The notes: generated by a model not told the origin, from the sequence alone. A DNA stretch of 64,000 bases from HKCCE3408 sp039183205 (GCA_039183205.1 JBCDBR010000020.1:1-64000), one strand, 5' to 3'; shown: positions 24,337-33,801, counted from the first letter of the stretch. Made by a program: numbers and translations.

Positions 24337-24624
24337 ATGTCTATCGACCTCAAAACCGCCGCCCATGTCGCCAAGCTCGCGCGCATCCGCGTGGAAGAAG
24401 CCGAGCTTCCCGGGCTCGCTGCTGAGTTCAACGCAATACTGGGCTTTATTGAGCAGCTCGAAGAGGTCGATGTCGATGGCGTGGAACCGATGGTTTCGGT
24501 TACACCGATGCGCCTGAAGCGACGTGAGGACAGCGTCACCGATGGGAACCAGCCGGACAAGGTGCTGACCAATGCCCCGGATGCACGCGAAGGTTTTTTT
24601 GCCGTGCCAAAGGTGGTTGAATGA
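24337..24624 (+). CDS. gatC: Aspartyl/glutamyl-tRNA amidotransferase subunit C
   Basis: GatC (95 residues) stabilises the GatCAB complex that amidates mischarged Glu-tRNA(Gln) or Asp-tRNA(Asn). The sequence shows TAAHVAKLARIRVEEAELP, FNAILGFIEQLEEVDVDGVEP and the closing APDAREGFFAVPKVVE. The start at 24337 is the family standard. The last four bases overlap the gatA start (ATGA), giving tight translational coupling. gatB is not in this window. Confidence 0.95.
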   Translation: MSIDLKTAAHVAKLARIRVEEAELPGLAAEFNAILGFIEQLEEVDVDGVEPMVSVTPMRLKRREDSVTDGNQPDKVLTNAPDAREGFFAVPKVVE

Positions 24625-26105
24625 GCGATCTGACGAAATTGACCATCGCCGAGGCGCGCGACGCGCTGCGCAAGGGCGACACCACCAGCTTGGAAATTAC
24701 CCAGGCCTGCCTTGACGCCATTGATGCGGCAGACGGCCTGAATGCCTTTGTCCATAAGACACCAGAGATCGCGCGGGATCGCGCGCGCGCAGCGGATGAT
24801 CGCATCGCCCAGGGCGATGCGCCTGCGATGTGCGGCATCCCGATCGGCATTAAGGACCTATTTTGCACCGAAGGTGTCGCCAGCCAAGCCGCGTCGAAAA
24901 TCCTGGAGGGATTTGTCCCACCCTACGAATCCACCGTATCCCGCCAGTTGAAGGATGATGGCGCCGTCATGTTGGGCAAACTGAACATGGACGAGTTTGC
25001 CATGGGCTCCTCCAACGAGACATCGACATATGGCGACGTCGTCAATCCGTGGCGATCTGAGGGGTCAAATAGCGCTTTAACGCCAGGCGGGTCCTCGGGC
25101 GGGTCGGGCGCGGCGGTCGCAGCCGATTTATGTCTGGCCGCGACAGGGACCGACACCGGCGGCTCAATCCGACAGCCCGCCGCATTTACCGGAATTGTTG
25201 GGCTAAAGCCCACCTATGGGCGCTGTTCGCGCTACGGGATCGTGGCCTTTGCCTCCTCGCTCGACCAGGCGGGGCCGATGACAAAGACCGTGCGCGATGC
25301 GGCAATTATGGGCCAGGCGATGATGGGCCATGACCTGCGCGACAGCACCTCCGCTGATCGTGCCGTTCCCGATTTTGAGGCGATGCTGACCGGGGATATT
25401 CGGGGCCAAGTGATCGGCATCCCCAAAGAATACCGTATGGACGGGATGCCGGATGAAATTGAGGCCCTTTGGACGCGCGGCCAAGCGATGCTCGCCGACG
25501 CCGGAGCGGAACTTCGCGACATCAGCCTGCCGCACACAAAATACGCGCTCCCGGCCTATTATGTGATCGCCCCGGCTGAGGCCTCGTCGAACCTCGCCCG
25601 CTATGACGGTGTCCGCTACGGCTATCGTGCCGAACTGGCGCAGGGCGACGGCGTCACGGAAATGTATGAAAAGACCCGCGCCGAAGGCTTTGGGGCCGAG
25701 GTCAAACGCAGGGTCATGATTGGCACTTACGTTCTCAGTGCCGGGTTCTACGACGCTTACTATAACCGCGCGCGAAAGGTCCGCGCGCTGATCAAGCGCG
25801 ATTTCGACATCGTGTTTGCAGAGGGCGTCGACGCGATTTTGACACCCGCCACGCCGTCATCGGCTTTCGAGCTTGGCCGTGCGGTGACCGACCCGGTCGA
25901 GATGTATCTCAATGATGTGTTCACGGTGACGGTGAACCTTGCCGGATTGCCAGGGATTTCCGTCCCAACCGGGCTTGACCATCAGGGATTGCCCATGGGC
26001 TTGCAACTGATCGGAAGGCCTTGGGAAGAGGGCGCTTTGCTGAACACCGCGCAGGCGTTGGAAACGGCTGCGGCTTTTGTGGCGAAGCCTGAAAAATGGT
26101 GGTAG
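24621..26105 (+). CDS. gatA: Aspartyl/glutamyl-tRNA amidotransferase subunit A
   Basis: GatA (494 residues) is the glutaminase of the GatCAB complex and belongs to the amidase-signature family. The Ser-cisSer-Lys triad lies in GIPIGIKDLFC (Lys), GGSSGGSGAAVAADL (cis-Ser) and TGTDTGGSIRQPAAF (nucleophile Ser). Length is standard. It overlaps gatC by 4 bp. Confidence 0.97.
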   Translation: MSDLTKLTIAEARDALRKGDTTSLEITQACLDAIDAADGLNAFVHKTPEIARDRARAADDRIAQGDAPAMCGIPIGIKDLFCTEGVASQAASKILEGFVPPYESTVSRQLKDDGAVMLGKLNMDEFAMGSSNETSTYGDVVNPWRSEGSNSALTPGGSSGGSGAAVAADLCLAATGTDTGGSIRQPAAFTGIVGLKPTYGRCSRYGIVAFASSLDQAGPMTKTVRDAAIMGQAMMGHDLRDSTSADRAVPDFEAMLTGDIRGQVIGIPKEYRMDGMPDEIEALWTRGQAMLADAGAELRDISLPHTKYALPAYYVIAPAEASSNLARYDGVRYGYRAELAQGDGVTEMYEKTRAEGFGAEVKRRVMIGTYVLSAGFYDAYYNRARKVRALIKRDFDIVFAEGVDAILTPATPSSAFELGRAVTDPVEMYLNDVFTVTVNLAGLPGISVPTGLDHQGLPMGLQLIGRPWEEGALLNTAQALETAAAFVAKPEKWW

Positions 26106-26135
26106 AATCCGCTAACTAACCTCAAGAGGTCGAGC

Positions 26136-26855
26136 ATGAAACCGGGATATTGGGCCCTCGTCATTGCGCCATTGGCGCTTGCCGCCTGCGCCCGCGGCAT
26201 TCCCGACGATACGGTGTCGGGCGTCGGGTTCGGCGATTACCAAAGCTATCAGCAAAGCCGGTTGGACGCACAGGCCCAACTTGCCGGGCGTCCGACGGGC
26301 GTTGTGGCACCATCAGGGCCCGAGACTATTGTGCCCCCGCTCAGCACCCAGTCAAGCGCGCCGATCACATCGGTCGCTGCGGCGGCAATCGCGGAGGCTG
26401 AGACACAGCCGCAGGTTGCCTCGGCCGATGGTGCAGTGCCCGCCCCGTTACCCAGCAACACCGCCGCAATTTCCGACGAGCAGGATTTCGACGCGGTCGC
26501 CGCGCGGGAGACGATTGAAACAGATGCGGAGCGGTTGGCGCGCATGGCCGATCAGCGGATCGAAGTCGCGCCGACAGATGTGCCGGATAGGCCCGGATCA
26601 ACCGGACCCAACATCGTCGAATACGCGCTTGCCACAACGCATCCCGTCGGCCAGCAAGTCTATCGCCGATCCGGGCTGCGCGCGGGGCGGCACGAGGCGA
26701 ATTGCTTATCCTACCAATCGGCCGATTTGGCACAGCAAGCCTTTCTGTCCATGGGCGGACCGGAACGGGATCGCCGCGCGCTGGACCCTGACGGCGATGG
26801 GTATGCCTGCTCCTGGGACCCAAATATTTATCGCAGCGCTGCGCGTGGCGGCTGA
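26136..26855 (+). CDS. Lipoprotein with Excalibur-like C-terminal motif
   Basis: A 239-residue envelope protein. The signal ends in a lipobox (LALAACARG, Cys about residue 19). A long Ala/Pro/Gln-rich, probably disordered stretch follows, then a C-terminal region with two cysteines (EANCLSYQ, YACSWDP) around DPDGDGYAC. That motif resembles the Excalibur calcium-binding loop (D-x-D-x-D-G-x-x-C). The function is unknown. The last 11 bp overlap the proposed GTG start of ampD. Confidence 0.75.
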   Translation: MKPGYWALVIAPLALAACARGIPDDTVSGVGFGDYQSYQQSRLDAQAQLAGRPTGVVAPSGPETIVPPLSTQSSAPITSVAAAAIAEAETQPQVASADGAVPAPLPSNTAAISDEQDFDAVAARETIETDAERLARMADQRIEVAPTDVPDRPGSTGPNIVEYALATTHPVGQQVYRRSGLRAGRHEANCLSYQSADLAQQAFLSMGGPERDRRALDPDGDGYACSWDPNIYRSAARGG

Positions 26856-27507
26856 TGCGATCTGGGCGCCGAGCCCGAATTTCGGGCGGCGCAGAGAAGG
26901 TCTGACACCCGACCTGGTGGTGCTCCACTACACCGCTATGACCAGCGCCGCAGCCGCGTTGTGCACCTTATCGACACCGCAAACCGAAGTTTCGTCGCAT
27001 TATCTGATTGATGAGGCCGGGACGACCACGCAGCTTGTCGATGAACACATGCGCGCCTGGCATGCCGGGCAAGGAAGTTGGCGCGGTCTTGAGGACATTA
27101 ATTCTCGCTCAATCGGGATCGAGTTGGCGAATGACGGCGCAACGCCATTCTCAGCCGCGCAGATGGACGCGACAGAAGAGTTGCTGAGGGGCATACATGC
27201 GCGCTGGCAGATCGCGCCAGAGGGGGTTATTGCGCATTCGGATATGGCGCCGCGGCGGAAAATCGACCCCGGCCCACGCTTCGATTGGCGCCGTCTGGCC
27301 CGCAGCGGGGTGTCGGTTTGGCCTGAAATGGCAGACGCGGAACCGGATGGTTTCGCACAAGCAGCGCGGTCATTTGGGTATCCAGACGTGCCACTCGATA
27401 CCTTGCTTTCCGCGTTCCGACTGCGGTTTCGACCCTGGGCAGATGGGCCTTTGGACGCGGTCGATGCAGGCCTTGCGACAAATCTCGCCGTTCGATTTGG
27501 AAATTGA
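26845..27507 (+). CDS. ampD: N-acetylmuramoyl-L-alanine amidase (AmpD type)
   Basis: A 220-residue zinc amidase that cleaves the lactyl-amide bond in anhydro-muropeptides during murein recycling. The ligands lie in VVLHYTAM (His), VIAHSDMAP (His) and KIDPGPRFDW (Asp); the catalytic glutamate region is RSIGIELAND. No ATG is in place at the N-terminus; a GTG at 26845 gives VAADAIWAPSPNFGRR, which matches the usual AmpD start and overlaps the preceding gene by 11 bp. A much longer frame upstream is a shadow of that gene. No signal peptide is present, as expected for a cytoplasmic AmpD. Confidence 0.88.
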   Translation: MAADAIWAPSPNFGRRREGLTPDLVVLHYTAMTSAAAALCTLSTPQTEVSSHYLIDEAGTTTQLVDEHMRAWHAGQGSWRGLEDINSRSIGIELANDGATPFSAAQMDATEELLRGIHARWQIAPEGVIAHSDMAPRRKIDPGPRFDWRRLARSGVSVWPEMADAEPDGFAQAARSFGYPDVPLDTLLSAFRLRFRPWADGPLDAVDAGLATNLAVRFGN

Positions 27508-27540
27508 CGCGCACGGTTTTGCAGCGTATGCGCCGATCTC

Positions 27541-27908
27541 GCGCGGAGCGCTGGATGGCCGCCTTCGGCAGGGAAACCTGCCTGGGAGGAAAGTCCGGAC
27601 TCCCTGAAGCAACGGTGCCGGGTAACTCCCGGGCGGAGCAATCCGACGGAAAGCGCCACAGAAATCAAACTGCCCTGCCTGCAGGGTAACGGTGAAACGG
27701 TGGGGTAAGAGCCCACCGCGGTCCTCGCAATAGGGCCGGCATGGCAAGCCCCACCGGGAGCAATGCCGAATAGGGGTTTCGCGCGGGCCGCTTCAGCCTT
27801 GAAACCCGGGTTGGCAGCTAGAGCGCGCAGGCAACTGCGCGCGCAGAGGAATGGTCATCCAAAGGGTTTCGACCCTGGGACAGAATCCGGCTTATAGGCG
27901 CTCCGCGC
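27541..27908 (+). ncRNA. rnpB: RNase P RNA (bacterial type A)
   Basis: This is the catalytic RNA that trims the 5' leader of tRNA precursors. The hallmark GAGGAAAGTCCGGACTCC begins at about 27587, and the partner ACAGAATCCGGCTTATAG near the 3' end supplies the other half of the conserved core. The ends GCGCGGAGCGC (27541-27551) and GCGCTCCGCGC (27898-27908) pair perfectly as helix P1. AGAGGAATGGTCATCC near 27845 is also typical. The precise mature ends were not determined. Confidence 0.95.
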
Positions 27909-27969
27909 GGGTCGTCCGGACATGCAAACCGCATCTCTGGACCTGCCGCTGGCCGCATAGGGTCCTTGG

Positions 27970-28416
27970 TCACGACCGCCGCGCAGCGAAAAACGCGGTC
28001 AACAATGCGGCTGCTTCGTCTTCCAAAAGACCGGCATAAACCTCCGGAGAGTGATGGCTCTGCGGGTGGTCAAAGATCCGCGCACCATGTTCGACCGCAC
28101 CCGATTTCGGGTCGCTGGCGCCGTAGTAAAGCCGCGCGAGCCGGGCAGCCGCGATTGCTCCGGCGCAGGCTGCGCAGGGCTCAAGCGTGACCCACAGATC
28201 ACAGCCGACGAGCCGCGCGCTGCGAAGCCTCCGGCATGCCGCTCGGATCGCGAGAGTTTCCGCATGGGCCGTAGGATCAGTCAATTCCCGCATGCGATTG
28301 CCGGCACGGGCCAGAACAACGCCATCCCTGACAACGACCGCCCCGACCGGCACTTCGCCGCGTTCTGCAGCCATCCGGGCCTCTGCCAAGGCATCGTGCA
28401 TGAAGCTTTTGAACAT
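27970..28416 (-). CDS. tadA: tRNA-specific adenosine deaminase
   Basis: TadA converts A34 of tRNA-Arg(ACG) to inosine. The 148 residues carry the zinc deaminase site: PTAHAETLAIRAA (His, and Glu as proton shuttle) and TLEPCAACAGAI (Pro-Cys-x-x-Cys). The start at 28416 (MFKSFMHDALAEARMAAERGE, shown here in parts MFKSFMHDAL and AEARMAAERGE) fits the family; a longer ATG frame reaches into rluB. It is divergent from rluB with 54 bp between starts. Confidence 0.95.
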   Translation of the reverse strand: MFKSFMHDALAEARMAAERGEVPVGAVVVRDGVVLARAGNRMRELTDPTAHAETLAIRAACRRLRSARLVGCDLWVTLEPCAACAGAIAAARLARLYYGASDPKSGAVEHGARIFDHPQSHHSPEVYAGLLEDEAAALLTAFFAARRS

Positions 28417-28470
28417 CGCGACGTCTTTCCCGGCTTTCGCACCCGCTGTCAAATCGCTATGCGAAACCGC

Positions 28471-29253
28471 ATGACCCAAGACAATTCAGAACGGATCGCC
28501 AAACGTTTGGCGCGCGCTGGCCTGGCATCCCGCCGGGAGGCCGAACGGATGATCGAAGCCGGCCGGGTGGCCATCAATGGTCACGTCATCGACAGCCCGG
28601 CGCGCAATGTCGGCCCAGACGATGCGATCACTGTGGATGGTGCGCCCGTGCCAAAGGCCGAACGGCCGCGGCTGTGGCTTTATCACAAACCTGCCGGTTT
28701 GGTCACAACGGCACGGGACGAAAAGGGGCGCCAAACCGTTTTCGACGCGTTGCCTGGGACATTGCCACGGGTTATGAGCGTCGGCCGCCTTGACCTCGCC
28801 TCCGAAGGGCTGCTGCTGCTGACCAATGACGGCGCGCTCAAACGGCGGCTTGAATTGCCGTCAACGGGGTGGCTGCGGAAATACCGGGTACGGCTGAGGG
28901 GCACGCCGAACGACGAGGATTTTGCCCCTTTGCGCGCCGGATTGAACGTGGATGGTGAACGGTTTCAGCCCATGGAAATCAGGATTGACCGACAACAGGG
29001 CGGAAATGCATGGCTTACCCTTGGGCTGCGCGAAGGCAAGAACCGTGAAATTCGACGAGCCATGGCCGAGATCGGATTTGAGGTAAACCGGCTAATCCGC
29101 ATCAGCTATGGGCCCTTTCGGCTGAACGAATTAAAGCCGGGCGCGGTTGAAGAGATCAAACCACGCGTCCTCGCCGATCAATTGGGTATCACCGCCGCCA
29201 CCGAAGGCCATGCCAAAGCGCGCGCTAGGCGTCGTCCTCGTCGGAAAGGCTGA
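28471..29253 (+). CDS. rluB: Ribosomal large subunit pseudouridine synthase (RluB type)
   Basis: A 260-residue pseudouridine synthase of the RsuA family, with an N-terminal S4 RNA-binding domain (IAKRLARAGLASRREAERMI) and the catalytic motif GRLDLASEGLLLLTNDG containing the essential aspartate. The LREGKNREIRRAM stretch is typical. Target U2605-equivalent of 23S rRNA is assumed from the family; RluE or RluF specificity is the alternative. Start at 28471; an in-frame ATG four codons upstream is also possible. The 3' end overlaps yciB by 29 bp on the opposite strand. Confidence 0.9.
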   Translation: MTQDNSERIAKRLARAGLASRREAERMIEAGRVAINGHVIDSPARNVGPDDAITVDGAPVPKAERPRLWLYHKPAGLVTTARDEKGRQTVFDALPGTLPRVMSVGRLDLASEGLLLLTNDGALKRRLELPSTGWLRKYRVRLRGTPNDEDFAPLRAGLNVDGERFQPMEIRIDRQQGGNAWLTLGLREGKNREIRRAMAEIGFEVNRLIRISYGPFRLNELKPGAVEEIKPRVLADQLGITAATEGHAKARARRRPRRKG

Positions 29254-29830
29254 ACCGTTCAATCAAGGGCGCCTGCGCCATGAAGACGACAAACAAGAAT
29301 GCCGGAAGGGCAAAAGTCTCGAACGTGACCCAGAATTGGTCCGATTGCGTGCGCCAAACCAGCTCATTCGCCGCTGCCATTGCGGCAAAGGCAAGGGTCA
29401 CGCGGCGTGTCAGGATCATCCAGCCCTCGTCCCGCATCTGGAGCATTTCGCCCATCAGGAACTGCAGCCAGCTTTGCCCACGCAAAAGTCCAATCCCAAG
29501 CGCGCCAGCGAAAAACAGATAAACCAACGTCGTCTTCATCTTAAAAAACCGGTCGTCGTTGAACCAAACGGTCAGGCCGCCAAAAAAGATCACCATGATC
29601 GCCGTGAAGACCTGAATGCGGGATATTTTGCCTGTGAGCCACCACAGCGTCGCGATCGAGACAAGCAAGATCGGCACGAACACCACCGTAGCCAGGATGA
29701 ACCCATCATAATCCACGCCGCGGACCGTGACCGTTTCATCCTGCAATCGCAGATACGCAATGAAAAACAAAATCGGTGGGCCGAGTTCCAAGGCTGACTT
29801 GAGCCAGGGTTTTATGGCGCGTTCTTCCAT
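29225..29830 (-). CDS. yciB: Inner membrane septation protein A family (YciB/IspZ)
   Basis: A 201-residue polytopic membrane protein with about five or six helices. Family stretches include LELGPPILFFIAYL at the start, GGLTVWFNDDRFFKMK and AAANELVWRTQSDQFWVTFE. The family takes part in cell-envelope synthesis during division. It is the last gene of an ftsY - EamA - yciB cluster with gaps of under 10 bp. The 3' end overlaps rluB by 29 bp. Confidence 0.93.
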   Translation of the reverse strand: MEERAIKPWLKSALELGPPILFFIAYLRLQDETVTVRGVDYDGFILATVVFVPILLVSIATLWWLTGKISRIQVFTAIMVIFFGGLTVWFNDDRFFKMKTTLVYLFFAGALGIGLLRGQSWLQFLMGEMLQMRDEGWMILTRRVTLAFAAMAAANELVWRTQSDQFWVTFETFALPAFLFVVFMAQAPLIERFSLSDEDDA

Positions 29831-29838
29831 GTCGTCTC

Positions 29839-30741
29839 CTATCCTGCCGCTTCAACTATCACCGCGCCGGCAGCAATCAAGCCCATCAGCAGAACCCGTT
29901 TTGTGCCTACCTTTTCGCCAAGAAAGGCCCATCCGATAAAGGCGGCGAAAACGGTCGAGGTTTCGCGCAGAACGGCGGCCTCGCCGACTTGGTCAAGCCG
30001 GGTGGCCAACATGATCGACCCGAAGCTGCCGAAACCCACCAAACCACCGACAACCCCACGCAGGACCAACGGCCCAAGCTCTGGCGCGTCCGGCATGCGC
30101 ATGTAAAACCGCGCCGCGAGGACCGGAAAGGTGAGCCCATCAAGAAAGAAAAACCATGCCAGAAAAGTGAAGGGGTCGGCGGTTGCGCGAATGCCATAGG
30201 CATCAAAGGTGGTGTAAAGCGCCACGAAAAGACCGGTGAGAACCGCAAGCCACAAGGCCGGCACCAAGGTCTCACGCGCAAGCGTCACGTTCGTGACATT
30301 ATAGGCGGCCAGGCCGTAAAGGCCGGCAAGAAGAACCGCAACGCCAAACCATTGGCCGGCCGTAAACGTCTCACCAAAGACGATCCAGGCGCCCAAAACC
30401 GCAAAGAGTGGCCCGGTGCCGCGCATGACCGGATAGACAACGGTGTAGGCCGCGCGGCGATAACTTGCGAGGGCGGCAAGTTTGTAGCCGATATGAATCA
30501 CCACGACGCCCGCAAAAATCGGCCACATATGCGGCTCGGGCCAGGGCACGACAAACAAAGCAAACGGCGCGGCCATCAAACCGTAGGAGGCATCAATTGC
30601 CCCGCGCGACAAAAGAGGGTCGTGGCGACCCTTTTGCAGCGCTCCGAAAACGGCATGCAAGATTGCCGCGACCAACGCCAGAACGGTCGCCAGCGCCGCG
30701 CCCGAGGCCGTCCCTTCGAGGGTGGTGATAAAACTGCTCAC
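29839..30741 (-). CDS. EamA/DMT-family transporter
   Basis: A 300-residue inner-membrane protein with ten predicted helices arranged as two EamA repeats. Examples are VVYPVMRGTGPLFAVLGAWI in the first repeat and VLRETSTVFAAFIGWAFLGE in the second. The substrate cannot be predicted; relatives export metabolites. It lies 6 bp after ftsY and 8 bp before yciB. Confidence 0.88.
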   Translation of the reverse strand: MSSFITTLEGTASGAALATVLALVAAILHAVFGALQKGRHDPLLSRGAIDASYGLMAAPFALFVVPWPEPHMWPIFAGVVVIHIGYKLAALASYRRAAYTVVYPVMRGTGPLFAVLGAWIVFGETFTAGQWFGVAVLLAGLYGLAAYNVTNVTLARETLVPALWLAVLTGLFVALYTTFDAYGIRATADPFTFLAWFFFLDGLTFPVLAARFYMRMPDAPELGPLVLRGVVGGLVGFGSFGSIMLATRLDQVGEAAVLRETSTVFAAFIGWAFLGEKVGTKRVLLMGLIAAGAVIVEAAG

Positions 30742-30747
30742 GTGGGA

Positions 30748-31854
30748 TTACGGCGCATCGCCCCCCACAAGCGCTTGCGCGAATTCATCGGGGTCAAACG
30801 GGGCAAGATCATCGATTTGCTCACCGATGCCAATGGCATGGATGGGCAGACCAAATTTGTCGGCCAATGCAACCAAAACGCCGCCCTTCGCTGTGCCGTC
30901 CAATTTCGTCATGACCAAACCGGACACATCGGCCATCTTTTGGAAGGTCTCCACTTGCAGCAGCGCATTTTGGCCCGTGGTTGCATCAAGCACCAGCAAG
31001 GTATTGTGCGGTGCATCGGGGTCCTTCTTGCGGATGACGCGGACGATTTTCGCCAGTTCCTCCATCAGATCGGCGCGGTTTTGCAACCGACCTGCCGTAT
31101 CGATCATGAGCAAATCCGCGCCATCGGCCTCAGCCTGTCCCATCGCATCGAAGGCAAGGGCCGCGGGATCTGCGCCTTCGGGCGCTGTCAGCACCGGCAC
31201 ACCGGCCCGATCTCCCCAAACCTGGAGCTGTTCCACGGCCGCGGCGCGGAACGTATCCCCGGCTGCGATGACCACCTTTTTCCCAGCGGCCTGAAATTGG
31301 CTGGCAAGCTTGCCGATCGTTGTGGTTTTGCCCGATCCGTTCACGCCAACCACTAAGACGACCTGAGGGGTTTTCGGATAAAGCGGCAATGGGCGAGCGA
31401 CAGGCGCCATAACGCCCGCGATTTCCGTCGCCAAGAGCGCCTTGATCTCACGCGAGGACATCATCCGCCCAATCCGACCCTCGGCGACATTGGCGGTCAC
31501 GCGCAGTGCCGTATCGACGCCCATATCAGCTGCAATCAATAATTCTTCGAGCTGTTCGAGCATGTCATCATCAAGCACGCGCCGCGGCTCTGAACTGCGC
31601 CCCATCAAGCGTCCAACCAGGCCCGGACGGGCGCTATCAGGCGCGGGCTCTTCGGACATGGGCTGCGCTTCGGGCGTGGGCTCGGGATCGGCCAACGATG
31701 GCTCTGCGAGCCTCGGATGGCTCAGCGGCGCGTTGTCCCCGAGTGCTTCAGTTTCAGCCTCTGGCGCGGCGTCTTCGATTATCGCGTCCAATCCTGCGTC
31801 GATCTTGGACGCAGACTTGAACATTCGTTCGCGGAGTTTTTTGAAAAAGGCCAT
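30748..31854 (-). CDS. ftsY: Signal recognition particle receptor FtsY
   Basis: FtsY docks ribosome-SRP complexes at the membrane for co-translational insertion. The 368 residues have an acidic N-terminal A domain (about 1-75, rich in Glu/Pro/Ala), the N domain and the GTPase G domain: VVGVNGSGKTTTIGKLA (G1), AAGDTFRAAAVEQL, DTAGRLQNR (G3), TKLDGTAKGG (G4) and GIGEQIDDLAPFD at the end. Length is typical for alphaproteobacteria. It heads the ftsY - EamA - yciB cluster. Confidence 0.97.
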   Translation of the reverse strand: MAFFKKLRERMFKSASKIDAGLDAIIEDAAPEAETEALGDNAPLSHPRLAEPSLADPEPTPEAQPMSEEPAPDSARPGLVGRLMGRSSEPRRVLDDDMLEQLEELLIAADMGVDTALRVTANVAEGRIGRMMSSREIKALLATEIAGVMAPVARPLPLYPKTPQVVLVVGVNGSGKTTTIGKLASQFQAAGKKVVIAAGDTFRAAAVEQLQVWGDRAGVPVLTAPEGADPAALAFDAMGQAEADGADLLMIDTAGRLQNRADLMEELAKIVRVIRKKDPDAPHNTLLVLDATTGQNALLQVETFQKMADVSGLVMTKLDGTAKGGVLVALADKFGLPIHAIGIGEQIDDLAPFDPDEFAQALVGGDAP

Positions 31855-31963
31855 CGCACGCTCCCTTGCCCCTTCACCTAAGCGACAGCCACGCAGGATG
31901 GAAGTGCATACGCCTCATCCAAAGCGCGTGCAGAACAGGCGCGCCTAAGCCCTTAGCTTGCCT

Positions 31964-33661
31964 TCAAATCTCGTCAGGGAAATGTTTCATCGTCAGGCGA
32001 ATGGGGTTCGGCGCCGCTTGGCCCAGCCCACAGATGGAGGCATCGGACATCGCTTGGCACAACTCTTCCAGCAAACCCTGGTCCCATGTGTCCGCTTTCA
32101 TCAATTTCACAGCTTTTTCGCAGCCCACCCGGCACGGCGTACATTGCCCGCAACTTTCGCTCTCAAAAAACCGCAACATGTTCAAAGCGGCGGCGCGCGC
32201 GGAATCGTGGTCGGAAAGGACCACCACAGCTGCCGATCCAATAAACGAACCCAAAGGTTGCAGCGTGTCAAAATCAAGCGGCACGTCGTTTATTTCGGCA
32301 GGCAGCAGCCCCGACGATGGTCCTCCGGGCTGATAGGCCTTAAATATATGGCCCTCTGCCATGCCGCCAGCCGCTTCGATGATATCAAGGATCGTGGAGC
32401 CTGCGGGTAGCAAATACACACCTGGTTTGGACACACGCCCCGATACCGAATAGCTGCGCAAACCGGTCCGTCCGTTCTTTTCGACGCTCGACATCACATC
32501 GGGGCCTTCGCGGCAGACGCGAGCAACCCAATAAAGCGTCTCAATGTTGTGCACCAAGGTCGGTTTTCCAAACAGACCAACCTGAGCGACATAGGGCGGC
32601 CGATGCCGTGGCAGGCCGCGTTTGCCCTCAATCGACTCAATCATCGCGCTTTCTTCGCCACAGATGTATGCACCAGCTCCACGGCGCAGCTCGACATAGC
32701 CCTTATCCACAAGACCTTCGTCTTCTAGGGCCTTGATCTCAGACCGTAAAATCTCGATACACACAGGGTATTCATCGCGCATGTAGATAAACACGCGGGC
32801 CGCTTCTACAGCCCAGGCTGCGATCAACATGCCCTCCAAAAACAGATGCGGCGTTCGCTCAAGATAGTATCGATCCTTGAAGGTTCCGGGCTCGCCCTCA
32901 TCACCGTTCACGGCAAGGTAGCGCGGGCCTGGATTGGCACGCACAAAGCCCCACTTTTTGCCGGACGGGAACCCTGCGCCGCCCAGACCGCGGAGGCCAG
33001 AGGACAAAACGGTTTCCTGCACCTCTGCCCAATCGCCCGCCGCGCGTAACTGCCGCAGACTGGCATAGCCGCCTTGATCCATATATGCGCGTAACCCTTC
33101 GTAAAATGGCACGCGAGGATGCGTATCATCGGCATCAATCGCCGATTGCACTGCAGCCGGCGTGGCAAAGTCGAGATGGTTGTGGCCAATCTCCAAAACG
33201 GGCGCGGTGTCGCAGCGGCCCATGCACGGGGCACGCAGGACGCGGACCTTAGCGGGGTCGAACCCGGTGCTCAGCGCTTCGGCAAGCGCATCGGCACCTG
33301 CAAGCTCACAACTTAAGGAATCGCAGACACGAATGGTGAGCGCCGGCGGTGGCGTTTCACCTTCGCGCACAAGGTCAAAATGGGCGTAAAAACTTGCCAC
33401 CTCCCAGATTTCCGCCATGGGCAGACCCATCTCTTCTGCCAGGGCGCGCAGGTGACGGGCGGCGAGGTGGCCGAACCGGTCCTGCACGAGATGGAGATGT
33501 TCGATCAGCAGATCACGCCGACGCGGCCGATCGCCAAGCAAATCTTGGATTTCCTTCCAGGCGACATCGTCCAATTGGCGGCCCTTCGGGACCGGACGCC
33601 CTTTGCCGCGGCCAGATTTCCATATGCCGTCGCCGCCCATTTTGTCCCCGTCCAGCGCCAT
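31964..33661 (-). CDS. Formate dehydrogenase beta subunit (NuoE-NuoF fusion), orphan
   Basis: A 565-residue protein fusing a thioredoxin-like NuoE domain to a NuoF domain, as in the beta subunit of NAD-dependent formate dehydrogenases. The NuoE 2Fe-2S ligands are CDSLSC and CMGRC. The NuoF part has GRGGAG-like GLGGAGFPSGKKW for FMN, NGDEGEPGTFKDR for NAD, and ESCGQCTPCRVGC with SICGLG for the 4Fe-4S cluster. It would pass electrons from the molybdenum subunit to NAD+. The start at 33661 is chosen for the GGAGG five bases upstream. No alpha subunit, FdhD or cofactor gene adjoins: ftsY and alkB flank it. Confidence 0.85.
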   Translation of the reverse strand: MALDGDKMGGDGIWKSGRGKGRPVPKGRQLDDVAWKEIQDLLGDRPRRRDLLIEHLHLVQDRFGHLAARHLRALAEEMGLPMAEIWEVASFYAHFDLVREGETPPPALTIRVCDSLSCELAGADALAEALSTGFDPAKVRVLRAPCMGRCDTAPVLEIGHNHLDFATPAAVQSAIDADDTHPRVPFYEGLRAYMDQGGYASLRQLRAAGDWAEVQETVLSSGLRGLGGAGFPSGKKWGFVRANPGPRYLAVNGDEGEPGTFKDRYYLERTPHLFLEGMLIAAWAVEAARVFIYMRDEYPVCIEILRSEIKALEDEGLVDKGYVELRRGAGAYICGEESAMIESIEGKRGLPRHRPPYVAQVGLFGKPTLVHNIETLYWVARVCREGPDVMSSVEKNGRTGLRSYSVSGRVSKPGVYLLPAGSTILDIIEAAGGMAEGHIFKAYQPGGPSSGLLPAEINDVPLDFDTLQPLGSFIGSAAVVVLSDHDSARAAALNMLRFFESESCGQCTPCRVGCEKAVKLMKADTWDQGLLEELCQAMSDASICGLGQAAPNPIRLTMKHFPDEI

Positions 33662-33801
33662 CGCGCCCTCCGCATCATCGATCAAGCTCGCTTTATACGA
33701 TCAAGCGGTGAGTTTCACCGATCAAAACCGACACGCTTTCGCCGCAATGCGCAAGCAGGTTATGTTGGGACAATATAGGGAAACCTATTGAGGTCTGATC
33801 G

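Noticed and set aside
26164..26844. N-terminal extension of the ampD frame
   Set aside because: Overlaps the lipoprotein gene in another phase, and AmpD similarity begins only at the GTG at 26845.
29989..31356. 455-codon plus-strand frame
   Set aside because: Antisense to the EamA transporter and ftsY, rich in Arg/His/Gln as expected of a shadow.
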